Both the position numbers and the translations under genes were made by a program. Shown piece after piece: positions 29,988 to 38,132 of a stretch of DNA of 64,000 bases. The notes beneath the pieces were generated by a model. The model was not told where the DNA came from. It saw only the letters and a program-made list of their open reading frames with translations, and made no database searches. Origin of the DNA: Lachnospiraceae bacterium G41 (GTDB lineage Bacteria > Bacillota > Clostridia > Lachnospirales > Lachnospiraceae); assembly GCA_900100245.1 (NCBI GenBank), contig FNEU01000009.1, positions 62,001 to 126,000 of the forward strand, written 5' to 3'. Positions within the stretch are counted from its first letter, which is position 1, and each line of letters starts with the position of its first letter.

Positions 29988-31492
29988 TGAGTATCAGATA
30001 TGTATATCCTGAATTCGAAGTGGTACGAAACGAAAACCGATGCATCACCTGCAGGGTTTGCGAGAGACAGTGTGCCAACGAAGTTCATTCATATAATGCA
30101 GAAAAAAAAGTAATGATAAGCGACGAAACAAAATGCGTCAATTGTCAGAGATGCGTATCGCTTTGCCCTACCAGAGCATTGAAGATTGTTAAGAGCGACT
30201 GCACTTTAAGAGAAAACGCCAACTGGCAGAACGATACCATAAAAGAAATATACAAACAGGCAGGAAGCGGCGGTGTACTTCTTTCATCAATGGGTAATCC
30301 CAAGCCTCTTCCCGTTTACTGGGACAAGATTTTAATCAACGCTTCCCAGGTTACAAACCCTCCCATCGATCCCTTAAGAGAGCCGATGGAAACAAGAGTA
30401 TTTTTAGGCAAGAAAAACGCAGAGATAAAGCGTGACGAGAACGGGAATCTTAAATGTGAATTATCTCCCCAGCTTGAACTTGCAATGCCTGTAATGTTCT
30501 CAGCTATGAGTTACGGTTCAATCAGCTACAACGCTCATGCATCACTTGCAAGAGCGGCTACAGAGCTTGGTATTTTATACAACACAGGTGAAGGCGGACT
30601 TCATGAAGATTTCTATGTATACGGTCCTAACACGATAGTTCAGGTTGCATCCGGCAGATTCGGTGTGCATGAGGATTATCTTGAAGCAGGCGCAGCTATA
30701 GAAATCAAGATGGGCCAGGGCGCAAAGCCCGGTATCGGCGGACATTTGCCCGGTGCAAAAATCGTAGGTGATGTATCAAGAACGCGTATGATTCCCGAGG
30801 GAAGCGATGCAATTTCTCCCGCACCTCATCATGATATTTATTCAATTGAAGACTTAAGACAGCTTGTATTTTCACTTAAGGAAGCTACCGATTATAAGAA
30901 ACCCGTTATCGTAAAAGTTGCAGCAGTTCATAACATAGCAGCAATCGCAAGTGGTATTGCACGAAGCGGTGCGGATATCATCGCAATCGACGGTTTCCGT
31001 GGCGGTACGGGCGCAGCTCCTACCAGAATCAGAGACAACGTAGGTATTCCTATTGAACTTGCACTTGCAAGCGTGGATCAGAGACTTCGTGACGAAGGTA
31101 TCAGAAACAACGTTTCACTGGTTGTCGGCGGTTCCATAAGAAGCGCATCGGATGTAATTAAGGCCATCGCACTCGGCGCAGATGCATGCTACGTTGCAAC
31201 GGCAGCACTTCTTGCCCTCGGTTGTCACTTATGCCGTACATGTCAGAGCGGTAAATGTAACTGGGGTATTGCAACACAGCGTCCCGACCTTGTAAAGAGA
31301 CTTAATCCGGATATCGGAAGCGAGAGACTTGTAAACCTTATGACCGCATGGCGTCATGAAATCATGGAGCTTATGGGCGGTATGGGTATCAACTCTATTG
31401 AAGCACTTAAAGGCAACCGTCTGATGCTTCGCGGAGTAGGTCTTAACGAAAAAGAACTTGAAATCTTAGGCATTTCACATGCAGGAGAATAA
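29987..31492 (+). CDS. Glutamate synthase, FMN-binding (GltB2) subunit with ferredoxin domain
   Basis: A 501-residue protein. The N-terminal 60 residues hold two [4Fe-4S] motifs (CITCRVCERQC and CVNCQRCVSLCP). The rest is the alpha/beta-barrel GOGAT domain with AMPVMFSAMSYGSIS, GIGGHLPGAKI, and the cluster motif CHLCRTCQSGKC. This is the catalytic core that adds ammonia to 2-oxoglutarate and reduces the product. The extra ferredoxin domain is typical of archaeal-type enzymes. Confidence 0.92.
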   Translation: MSIRYVYPEFEVVRNENRCITCRVCERQCANEVHSYNAEKKVMISDETKCVNCQRCVSLCPTRALKIVKSDCTLRENANWQNDTIKEIYKQAGSGGVLLSSMGNPKPLPVYWDKILINASQVTNPPIDPLREPMETRVFLGKKNAEIKRDENGNLKCELSPQLELAMPVMFSAMSYGSISYNAHASLARAATELGILYNTGEGGLHEDFYVYGPNTIVQVASGRFGVHEDYLEAGAAIEIKMGQGAKPGIGGHLPGAKIVGDVSRTRMIPEGSDAISPAPHHDIYSIEDLRQLVFSLKEATDYKKPVIVKVAAVHNIAAIASGIARSGADIIAIDGFRGGTGAAPTRIRDNVGIPIELALASVDQRLRDEGIRNNVSLVVGGSIRSASDVIKAIALGADACYVATAALLALGCHLCRTCQSGKCNWGIATQRPDLVKRLNPDIGSERLVNLMTAWRHEIMELMGGMGINSIEALKGNRLMLRGVGLNEKELEILGISHAGE

Positions 31493-31494
31493 TA

Positions 31495-31926
31495 ATGAAA
31501 AGAGTATATGTTAACGAAGAATGGTGTCTCGGATGTCACCTTTGCGAATATAACTGTGCATTTGCCAATTCGGGATTAAGCGATATGGCTGACGCCTTAA
31601 AGGGCAAACAGATTTATCCCAGAATCCACGTAGAAGGCGATGAAAAAATTTCATACGGTGTATCCTGCCGTCACTGCGAAGATCCCATGTGCGTCAAGAG
31701 CTGTATAGCAGGCGCAATCAGCAAGGTAGACGGAGTGGTACAGATTGACAGAAGCAAATGTGTCGGATGCCTGACATGCGTTCTGGTTTGCCCCTACGGA
31801 GCACTGGCACCGTCAGAGGAAGGCACGATGCAAAAATGCGAACTCTGCTTGAAGAACTCCTGCGGAGAGCCCGCATGCGTAACAGGATGCCCCAACAAGG
31901 CCATAGTATATGAGGAAAGAGACTAA
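31495..31926 (+). CDS. Four-cluster ferredoxin-like electron-transfer protein
   Basis: A 143-residue protein with about sixteen cysteines in HycB/CooF-like spacing: CLGCHLCEYNC, CRHCEDPMCVKSC, CVGCLTCVLVCP and CELCLKN...C..GCP. It can hold up to four [4Fe-4S] clusters. It begins 2 bp after the FMN subunit and precedes a flavoprotein, so it probably wires NAD(P)H or ferredoxin electrons to the glutamate synthase core. Confidence 0.88.
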   Translation: MKRVYVNEEWCLGCHLCEYNCAFANSGLSDMADALKGKQIYPRIHVEGDEKISYGVSCRHCEDPMCVKSCIAGAISKVDGVVQIDRSKCVGCLTCVLVCPYGALAPSEEGTMQKCELCLKNSCGEPACVTGCPNKAIVYEERD

Positions 31927-31929
31927 ATT

Positions 31930-33162
31930 ATGAGCAACTATTGTATTATTGGAAACGGTACCGCTGCAGTAGGCTGTATCGAAGGAATAAGAAGCGTTGA
32001 CCAAGATGGTCAAATCACTGTAATATCCAAAGAAAACCACAAAGTTTACTCAAGACCTCTGATTTCCTACCTACTCGAAGGAAAGACGGATGTCGAGAGA
32101 ATGAAATACAGAAAAGATGACTTTTATGAGAGTGAAAAATGTGAATTTTTACCCGGAACATCAGCAGTAAAAATTGATACAGCAGCAAAAACTGTAGAAA
32201 CAGACAAGGGTGATAAGATTCCTTTTGACAAGGTTTGCGTAGCAACCGGTTCATCACCATTCGTACCTCCTTTTGAAGGACTCGATCAGGTTGATAAGAA
32301 GTTTTCTTTTATGACTTTGGATGATGCACTTTCATTAAAAGATGCGCTTACACCCGAATCAAAAGTACTTATAATCGGTGCAGGCTTAATCGGTCTTAAA
32401 TGCGCCGAAGGTATAAAAGACCTCGTAAAAGAAATAACAGTCTGCGATCTTGCCGACAGAATCTTATCAAGTATTCTCGACAGTGAATGTGCAGCCATAA
32501 TGCAGAAGCACCTCGAAGAAAACGGCATCAAGTTTATGCTTTCCGATTCGGCCGTTAAGTTTGAGGCGAACAAAGCTTATATGAAGAGCGGCGCAGAGGT
32601 TGATTTTGATGTACTCGTACTTGCAATCGGTGTCAGAGCAAACATATCGCTCATAAAAGACATTGAAGGCGAAGTTAACCGCGGTATCGTGGTTAATACA
32701 AAGATGGAAACATCCGTAAAAGACATATATGCGGTAGGCGACTGTGCCGAAGGCTATGACTCATCGATAGGAAGTAACAGAGTTCTCGCAATCCTTCCGA
32801 ATGCTTATATGCAGGGCTTTACTGCAGGCGTAAACATGGCAGGCGGAGACAGGGAATTTACCAATGCCATTCCAATGAACTCAATCGGTTTCTACGGACT
32901 TCATATTATGACCGCAGGCAATTACGACGGAGAATGCTTTGAAGAAAAGCGCGACGGCGTTTTAAAGAGATTTTTCGTCAAAGACAACAAGCTTATCGGA
33001 TACATGTTAATCGGCGAAACAGACAGAGCCGGAATATACACATCCATGATCAGAGAGCAGGTTCCTCTTGATACCGTGGATTTTGAACTTCTTAAAAAAG
33101 TTGCCACGACTTTCGCATTTTCAAGTGAAAATCGTAGAAAAAAGTTTGGAGGTGTGGTATAA
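31930..33162 (+). CDS. NAD(P)/FAD-dependent oxidoreductase, putative glutamate synthase small subunit
   Basis: A 410-residue pyridine nucleotide-disulphide-type flavoprotein: GNGTAAVGCIEG near the N-terminus binds FAD, VLIIGAGLIGLKCAEG near residue 150 binds NAD(P), and DIYAVGDCAE closes the FAD site. There is no CxxxxC redox pair, so it is not a thiol reductase. In the operon it takes the place of the GltD reductase, passing electrons through the preceding Fe-S protein. Relatives include nitrite- and rubredoxin-reductase subunits. Confidence 0.85.
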   Translation: MSNYCIIGNGTAAVGCIEGIRSVDQDGQITVISKENHKVYSRPLISYLLEGKTDVERMKYRKDDFYESEKCEFLPGTSAVKIDTAAKTVETDKGDKIPFDKVCVATGSSPFVPPFEGLDQVDKKFSFMTLDDALSLKDALTPESKVLIIGAGLIGLKCAEGIKDLVKEITVCDLADRILSSILDSECAAIMQKHLEENGIKFMLSDSAVKFEANKAYMKSGAEVDFDVLVLAIGVRANISLIKDIEGEVNRGIVVNTKMETSVKDIYAVGDCAEGYDSSIGSNRVLAILPNAYMQGFTAGVNMAGGDREFTNAIPMNSIGFYGLHIMTAGNYDGECFEEKRDGVLKRFFVKDNKLIGYMLIGETDRAGIYTSMIREQVPLDTVDFELLKKVATTFAFSSENRRKKFGGVV

Positions 33163-33164
33163 AA

Positions 33165-33890
33165 ATGATGATTGATGCTAAAGAATTGGGTTATAAAGAT
33201 ATAAACGAGAAACTTCGCGAAGCAGGCAGTGAATGTGAAATCGAAGGGTGCCTCGGCCAGCGTTTTATAGCTGCCGGAATGTCCGATAAAAACATCAGCA
33301 TCAAAGGTGTTCCGGGCAATGCTCTCGGTGCATATTTAAACGGTGCAACAATTGATGTTTTTGCCAATGCGCAGGATGCGGTAGGCGATACTATGAACGC
33401 AGGTAAAATAGTTATTCACGGTAATATCGGTGATGCTGCGGGATATGCGATGAGAGGCGGAAAAATTTTCGTTGAAGGCGATGCGGGATATCGTGCCGGC
33501 ATACATATGAAGGCATACAAGGAAAAGGTTCCCGTAATGGTAATCGGCGGATGCGCAGGAAGTTTCTTGGGTGAATATCAGGCGGGCGGAATCATTACGG
33601 TTCTCGGACTTGATGCTAAGGAGAAGAACAAAAAAATCGTCGGATTCTTCCCCTGCACCGGAATGCACGGCGGAAAGATGTATTTAAGATCCGACTGTGA
33701 AGGTGTACAGTTCCCGGGACAGGTTATCGTAAGCCATGCCAACGGAAAAGACCTCGAGGAATTAAGACCTATACTCGAAGAATACTGCAAAGAATTTGAC
33801 CTTGATGCAGAAGAGATTCTTGATGCCGAATTTACCGTTCTTACACCCGACAGCAAAAATCCCTATAAACAGATGTATGTAGCTAACTAA
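33165..33890 (+). CDS. Glutamate synthase GXGXG (GltB3) subunit
   Basis: A 241-residue right-handed beta-helix protein with repeating GXXGXXXG turns (GDTMNAGKIVIHGNIGDAAG, AMRGGKIFVEGDAGYRAG, GSFLGEYQAGG), as in the C-terminal domain of GltB and in FwdC/GlxC. In split GOGATs this domain is a separate subunit that bridges glutaminase and synthase sites. GGAGGTG precedes the tandem ATG. It is the fifth gene of the operon. Confidence 0.9.
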   Translation: MMIDAKELGYKDINEKLREAGSECEIEGCLGQRFIAAGMSDKNISIKGVPGNALGAYLNGATIDVFANAQDAVGDTMNAGKIVIHGNIGDAAGYAMRGGKIFVEGDAGYRAGIHMKAYKEKVPVMVIGGCAGSFLGEYQAGGIITVLGLDAKEKNKKIVGFFPCTGMHGGKMYLRSDCEGVQFPGQVIVSHANGKDLEELRPILEEYCKEFDLDAEEILDAEFTVLTPDSKNPYKQMYVAN

Positions 33891-33893
33891 ATC

Positions 33894-33920
33894 TACGGGG
33901 CATAAACTCTTAACCCCGTA
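33894..33920 (+). other. Intercistronic hairpin upstream of glnA
   Basis: TACGGGG / CCCCGTA with a 13-nt loop and no T-run. It does not carry the A1/G4 hexaloop of the four ANTAR leaders. A processing or attenuation role is possible. Confidence 0.45.
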
Positions 33921-33951
33921 AAACAATAAATGTTTTGAAAGGACGAGGGGT

Positions 33952-35160
33952 ATGAGATATTCAAAAGAAGAAGTAATGCAGTTTGTAGAAGAGGAAGACG
34001 TAAAATTCATACGTCTTGCTTTTTGTGATGTTTTCGGCAGACAGAAAAACATTTCGATAATGCCGAATGAACTTTCGAAAGCCTTTAAATATGGAATAGC
34101 TTTTGACGGTTCTGCAATAGTCGGATTCGGTGACGAAACACATTCGGATCTTTTAATTCATCCCGATCCCGAAACTCTTGCATTTCTCCCCTGGAGACCC
34201 GAGCACGGCAAAGTAATTCGTATGTATTCAAGTATTACTTATCCTGACGGAAAACCTTTTGAATGCGATACCAGAACATTTCTTAAAAAAGCAATAGAGG
34301 AAGCCGCAAAAGAAGGCTATACTTTCTATTTCGGTGCCGAACAGGAATTCTATCTTTTCAATCTTGACGAAAACGGCAAACCCACCAAAGAACCTTACGA
34401 TTATGCGGGATATATGGATATCGCACCCGATGAAAAGGGTGAGAATATCCGTCGTGAAGTATGCCTGACACTCGAACAGATGGGCATTCGTCCCGAGAGT
34501 TCACATCACGAAGAAGGTCCCGGACAGAATAAAATCGATTTCAGATATTCGGACGCATTAACCGCAGCCGACAATGCAATGACGTTCCAAACTGTTGTTA
34601 AGACGGTTGCAGGCAGAAACGGAATTGCTGCAGACTTTAGCGCAAAACCTTTAAAGGGCAAACCCGGCAACGGATTCCATATCAATATATCCGTAAAACC
34701 CGAAGATAACGAAGAAAACATGAAGGGTCTTCTTGCAGGAATAATTGATAAAACAGTTGAGATGACTGCTTTTCTTAATCCTACGGAAAACTCATATGAA
34801 AGATTCGGAGAAAACAAAGCTCCGGGTTATGTTTCATGGTCCAGAGAAAACCGTTCACAGTTGGTAAGAATTCCTGCTGCTGTAGGCGAATACAAGCGTA
34901 TAGAACTTCGTTCTGCAGATCCTACCACCAATCCGTACCTTGCATTTGCACTTATTATTTATGCAGGCCTTTACGGAATTAAGAACAAACCCGAACTTCC
35001 CGAAGAAGCAAATATCAATCTTTACAAAGCAGACGAGGAAACATTAAAGAATTTCACCAAGCTTCCTTCAAGTCTTGAAAAAGCTAAAGAGATAGCATCT
35101 AAGAGTGATTTTATAAAGACACATATTCCTTCCAAGATATTGAATATTTATCTCAAATAA
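33952..35160 (+). CDS. glnA: Glutamine synthetase type I
   Basis: A 402-residue enzyme, a little short of the usual 440-450 of Firmicute GSI-alpha. Motifs are FDGSAIVGF, FYFGAEQEFYLF, SHHEEGPGQNKIDF (metal and glutamate binding), NGFHINIS, and NPYLAFALI. The C-terminal helical part looks trimmed (ends IPSKILNIYLK). AAAGGA lies eight bases before ATG 33952. It is followed by the ANTAR regulator, an order also known from solventogenic Clostridium (glnA-nitR). Confidence 0.94.
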   Translation: MRYSKEEVMQFVEEEDVKFIRLAFCDVFGRQKNISIMPNELSKAFKYGIAFDGSAIVGFGDETHSDLLIHPDPETLAFLPWRPEHGKVIRMYSSITYPDGKPFECDTRTFLKKAIEEAAKEGYTFYFGAEQEFYLFNLDENGKPTKEPYDYAGYMDIAPDEKGENIRREVCLTLEQMGIRPESSHHEEGPGQNKIDFRYSDALTAADNAMTFQTVVKTVAGRNGIAADFSAKPLKGKPGNGFHINISVKPEDNEENMKGLLAGIIDKTVEMTAFLNPTENSYERFGENKAPGYVSWSRENRSQLVRIPAAVGEYKRIELRSADPTTNPYLAFALIIYAGLYGIKNKPELPEEANINLYKADEETLKNFTKLPSSLEKAKEIASKSDFIKTHIPSKILNIYLK

Positions 35161-35218
35161 ACCCGCTTAAAAGGGCATTTATTTTGGTGTCATATTCTAA
35201 AAGGAAGGAGGAGATGCA

Positions 35219-35803
35219 ATGAGCCTTGAAGAGCGTGATTACAGCGTACTCGTGGTATCTGCCGCAGAAAAATTTAATACTGTGATATCGGAATTGCTTC
35301 AGGAATCGGGCTACAGACAGATTAAGTATGAATCTTCTGTATCAAGCGCTCAGAGAGCATTTGCAGAAAGATTTTATGATTTTGTCATTATCAATGCTCC
35401 GCTTCCCGACGATATGGGAACAAGATTTGCGATTGATCTTTGCACATCCGGAAGTACCGTCGCACTTATAGTCGTCAGAGCCGAAAACTTCGAAGAGATA
35501 AACGAAAAAGTTTCAAGACACGGCGTTTTTGCAATTCCGAAACCAATGAGCCGTCCCGTAGTAGAGATGGCGCTTAAATGGATGGCCTCCTCCAGAGAGA
35601 GGCTAAGAAAAACAGAGAAGAAAACTCTTTCCATCGAAGAGAAGATGGAAGAAATCCGTATCGTCAACCGTGCGAAATGGCTCCTTATCAACGAACTTAA
35701 GATGGATGAGCCGGGCGCACACCGCTATATCGAAAAGCAGGCAATGGACCGTTGCGTCACACGTCGCGAGGTAGCAGAGGAAATCATCAGAACATATTCA
35801 TAA
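35219..35803 (+). CDS. nitR: ANTAR-domain transcription antiterminator (NitR-like)
   Basis: A 194-residue two-domain protein. Residues 8-125 are a receiver-like fold, but the phosphoacceptor position reads VIINAPLP, so Asn59 replaces the usual Asp; a conserved-type Lys remains in IPKPM. A helical linker (about 125-150) leads to a C-terminal ANTAR domain with AKWLLINELKMDE, AHRYIEKQAMDR and REVAEEIIRTY. ANTAR proteins bind RNA hairpins and stop terminator formation. The downstream position to glnA and the four hairpin leaders on nitrogen genes in this window indicate that it regulates nitrogen assimilation. With no acceptor Asp, sensing is probably not by phosphorylation. Confidence 0.9.
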   Translation: MSLEERDYSVLVVSAAEKFNTVISELLQESGYRQIKYESSVSSAQRAFAERFYDFVIINAPLPDDMGTRFAIDLCTSGSTVALIVVRAENFEEINEKVSRHGVFAIPKPMSRPVVEMALKWMASSRERLRKTEKKTLSIEEKMEEIRIVNRAKWLLINELKMDEPGAHRYIEKQAMDRCVTRREVAEEIIRTYS

Positions 35804-35812
35804 ATAATTATT

Positions 35813-35842
35813 ACGGTATCGATTTTTTCGATACCGTTTTTT
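35813..35842 (+). terminator. Intrinsic terminator of the glutamate synthase-glnA-nitR operon
   Basis: Perfect ten-base-pair stem ACGGTATCGA / TCGATACCGT followed by a T-run. Confidence 0.9.
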
Positions 35843-35908
35843 ATGAGATATATGATAATATTAAATTGTGTTGTATTATTTTAATCTTTTATGATAAAGG
35901 GGGACAAT

Positions 35909-36190
35909 ATGAGAGTAAGGATTAATTATAATAACAGAAACAGAGAAAATGCGACAATTGTCATTGAGGTTGTTCAAATGAATCATTATGATGAGGGCAA
36001 TATAGGCTTGGTTCTGCCACATTCGGAATACTTCTCAAGCAGAGGCTATAATGTCTATGAGTCTACAGAACAAGTAGATGAACATGATTTTTCTTACTGG
36101 AGCGATACACTGCTTAGGACAGGTTATTTGGATCTTACCCGCACTAATTTAAAATTTAATCGTTATAAAGCGAAACCCGTAAATACTTGA
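35909..36190 (+). CDS. Small protein of unknown function
   Basis: About 93 residues, basic N-terminus (MRVRINYNNRNRENATIVIEVV), then a mixed region with DEGNIGLVLPHSEYFSS and a C-terminal basic tail. No membrane segment or recognised domain. ATG 35909 is preferred because GGGGG lies six bases upstream; the frame opens earlier at 35891 with no such site. Its TGA overlaps a TTG that starts the next frame. Confidence 0.5.
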   Translation: MRVRINYNNRNRENATIVIEVVQMNHYDEGNIGLVLPHSEYFSSRGYNVYESTEQVDEHDFSYWSDTLLRTGYLDLTRTNLKFNRYKAKPVNT

Positions 36191-36495
36191 GTTTTATTGC
36201 AAAGTTGCAGACAGAGAGAAACGGGACTGTCTGTAAGGATCTGGCTTTAAGAAATGATGAACCGTATCAGATGTCACGCCTGTTTCATAGAAGTCTCATA
36301 AAATACCTGGCAGGGAAAAAGGAAGCAGGCATAAGTGTAGCCAATGAGATAGCGGATTTCCTTAATTCAGAAAATCTCATAAAAGAGGAAAACTATAAGG
36401 ATAAATTTGCACTTCTTTTAGAAAATTACAAAAACAAATATAAAATGGATTCGGAGTACTGCAATCTTTTATGCGATCTGGTAAAGCAGCTTTGA
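36187..36495 (+). CDS. Small protein of unknown function, coupled to the previous gene
   Basis: About 102 residues, mostly helical by composition, with the stretch SRLFHRSLIKYLAGKKEAG. The only sensible start is TTG 36187, overlapping the previous stop (TTGA), which implies translational coupling. No ribosome binding site is visible. It could instead be the second part of one gene broken by a frameshift. I recognise no family. Confidence 0.42.
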   Translation: MSFIAKLQTERNGTVCKDLALRNDEPYQMSRLFHRSLIKYLAGKKEAGISVANEIADFLNSENLIKEENYKDKFALLLENYKNKYKMDSEYCNLLCDLVKQL

Positions 36496-36527
36496 TTATA
36501 AAAGAGACAAAAAAGCTTTAAATATGA

Positions 36528-36533
36528 TATAAT
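36528..36533 (+). promoter_or_regulatory. Minus-10 element for the metF operon
   Basis: A perfect TATAAT 55 nt before metF; the -35 (AGACAA at 17 bp) is poor. A small hairpin AGATTG / CAATCT (36539-36558) follows. I saw no SAM riboswitch, cobalamin riboswitch or T-box in this 92-bp gap. Confidence 0.45.
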
Positions 36534-36587
36534 GCAAAAGATTGTGATTAAGCAATCTGTTATCAAAGATACTAATAGGGGAAGATT

Positions 36588-37454
36588 ATGAAACTTACTG
36601 ATATCTACAAAACAAAAAAGACGGTTTTATCATTTGAGATTTTTCCGCCTAAAAAAGACGATGAACTTGAAAATATTGATCCCACACTTGAGATTTTATC
36701 CGACTTAAAGCCGGACTATATTTCTGTTACTTTCGGCGCCGGCGGACATGCAAATAACAGTAAGACTATAGCTTTGGCAAAGAGAATAAAAGAAGTGTAT
36801 CACACAGAGCCTGTCGTACATCTGACAGGGCTTTGTTATGACAAAGAAGAGATAGATTTGTTTGCAAAAGAAATTCAGAATGCAGGCGTTGAAAACATCC
36901 TTGCACTGCGTGGAGATATCAATCCGAATGTACCTCAGAAGGATATATTTCCTCATGCATCGGACTTAATCGCATACCTTAAGGAATCATATGATTTTTG
37001 TATCGCAGGTGCATGCTATCCTGAGATTCATCCCGAATCAAAGGACAGAGTCGAAGAGATGAAGAATTTAAAGAAAAAGGTAGATGCGGGCGCAGAAGTT
37101 CTTTTGTCTCAGCTTTTCTTTTCGAATAAAACCTTTTATGAGTTTACGGAAATCTGCCGTATAGCAGGTATGGATGTGCCCATTACACCGGGTATTATGC
37201 CTGCACTTAATGCAGCTCAGATTAACAGAATGGTTACGATGTGTGGTGCGACACTTCCTCACAGCTTCCAGAAGATAATTGAAAGATTCGGCAACAATAA
37301 GGAAGCTTTGTTTGACGCAGGTATGTCATATGCACTCAGCCAGATAATAGATCTTCTTGCAAATGATGTAGACGGCATTCATCTTTACACAATGAACAAT
37401 CCCGTTGTGGCAAAGAAGATTTGCGAAGGCGTAAAGAATATAGTAAACGCATAA
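36588..37454 (+). CDS. metF: Methylenetetrahydrofolate reductase
   Basis: A 288-residue flavoprotein barrel enzyme reducing 5,10-methylene-THF to 5-methyl-THF. The motifs FEIFPPKKDDE, YISVTFGAGG, LALRGDI and LSQLFFSNKTFYEF match MetF. It is followed 3 bp later by the MetH activation protein and then metH, giving a complete folate-to-methionine module. Confidence 0.94.
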   Translation: MKLTDIYKTKKTVLSFEIFPPKKDDELENIDPTLEILSDLKPDYISVTFGAGGHANNSKTIALAKRIKEVYHTEPVVHLTGLCYDKEEIDLFAKEIQNAGVENILALRGDINPNVPQKDIFPHASDLIAYLKESYDFCIAGACYPEIHPESKDRVEEMKNLKKKVDAGAEVLLSQLFFSNKTFYEFTEICRIAGMDVPITPGIMPALNAAQINRMVTMCGATLPHSFQKIIERFGNNKEALFDAGMSYALSQIIDLLANDVDGIHLYTMNNPVVAKKICEGVKNIVNA

Positions 37455-37457
37455 AAG

Positions 37458-38105
37458 ATGGATAATAAAGAAATTTTCAACAGAATATTTCCGACTGCAT
37501 GCAGATACATGAGAGTTAATCCTCTTTTAGTTGATGAGGAATTTAATTTAAAATCGTTTAAGGTTTTTGAAACTCTCATGGAAAATGTCCGATTTAAGGG
37601 ACAGCATGAATATATAAGTGTCGAAGATCTGATGAATGTAGATAAGGAACTGACGGGTAAAAGCGAAGATCTTTCATTTTATCTTGAAGGCTGCACGGAG
37701 GCGGTTGTTTTTGCAACGACCCTCGGCGTAAACGTGGATGCATATTCCAAAAAACTTCAGTCAAGAGATATGTCGCTTGCGGTTATTTATGATTCGCTTG
37801 CATCAGCGCTTCTTGAATTTTATACCGACGAATATGAAAACGGTTTATCGCTTGGAGCGCATACATTCAGATTCGCACCCGGCTACGGTGATATTCCCAT
37901 AGAACTTAATTACATAATCATAGATGCACTTTCGATTTCAAAGAAAATCGGAATATACAAGTCTTCAAACAATATGATGCTTCCGCAAAAATCCATGATT
38001 ACATTCTGCGGATTAGGCAAAGAGGTTGCACCCACATGCGCGCATTGCATAAGACTAAATAATTGTTCGCTCAGAAAAGAAGGCTTCAGGTGCTACAACT
38101 CATAG
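37458..38105 (+). CDS. Stand-alone methionine synthase activation-domain protein
   Basis: A 215-residue protein resembling the AdoMet-binding reactivation domain that forms the C-terminus of long MetH enzymes: HTFRFAPGYGDIPIELN matches the RxxPGYG motif. The C-terminus has a cysteine-rich segment (CAHCIRLNNCSLRKEGFRC), suggesting a bound metal or Fe-S cluster. It should help reductive methylation of inactive cob(II)alamin in the MetH encoded next, which lacks this domain. Confidence 0.85.
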   Translation: MDNKEIFNRIFPTACRYMRVNPLLVDEEFNLKSFKVFETLMENVRFKGQHEYISVEDLMNVDKELTGKSEDLSFYLEGCTEAVVFATTLGVNVDAYSKKLQSRDMSLAVIYDSLASALLEFYTDEYENGLSLGAHTFRFAPGYGDIPIELNYIIIDALSISKKIGIYKSSNNMMLPQKSMITFCGLGKEVAPTCAHCIRLNNCSLRKEGFRCYNS

Positions 38106-38132
38106 AAAATGAAAAATAAAAAAGGATAAAAA

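Noticed and set aside
33894-33920. Fifth ANTAR hairpin before glnA
   Set aside because: The loop is 13 nt and lacks the A1/G4 hexaloop and an overlapping terminator.
36496-36587. Riboswitch or T-box before metF
   Set aside because: The gap is 92 bp and lacks the SAM, cobalamin or T-box core motifs; only a promoter and a six-base-pair hairpin are visible.
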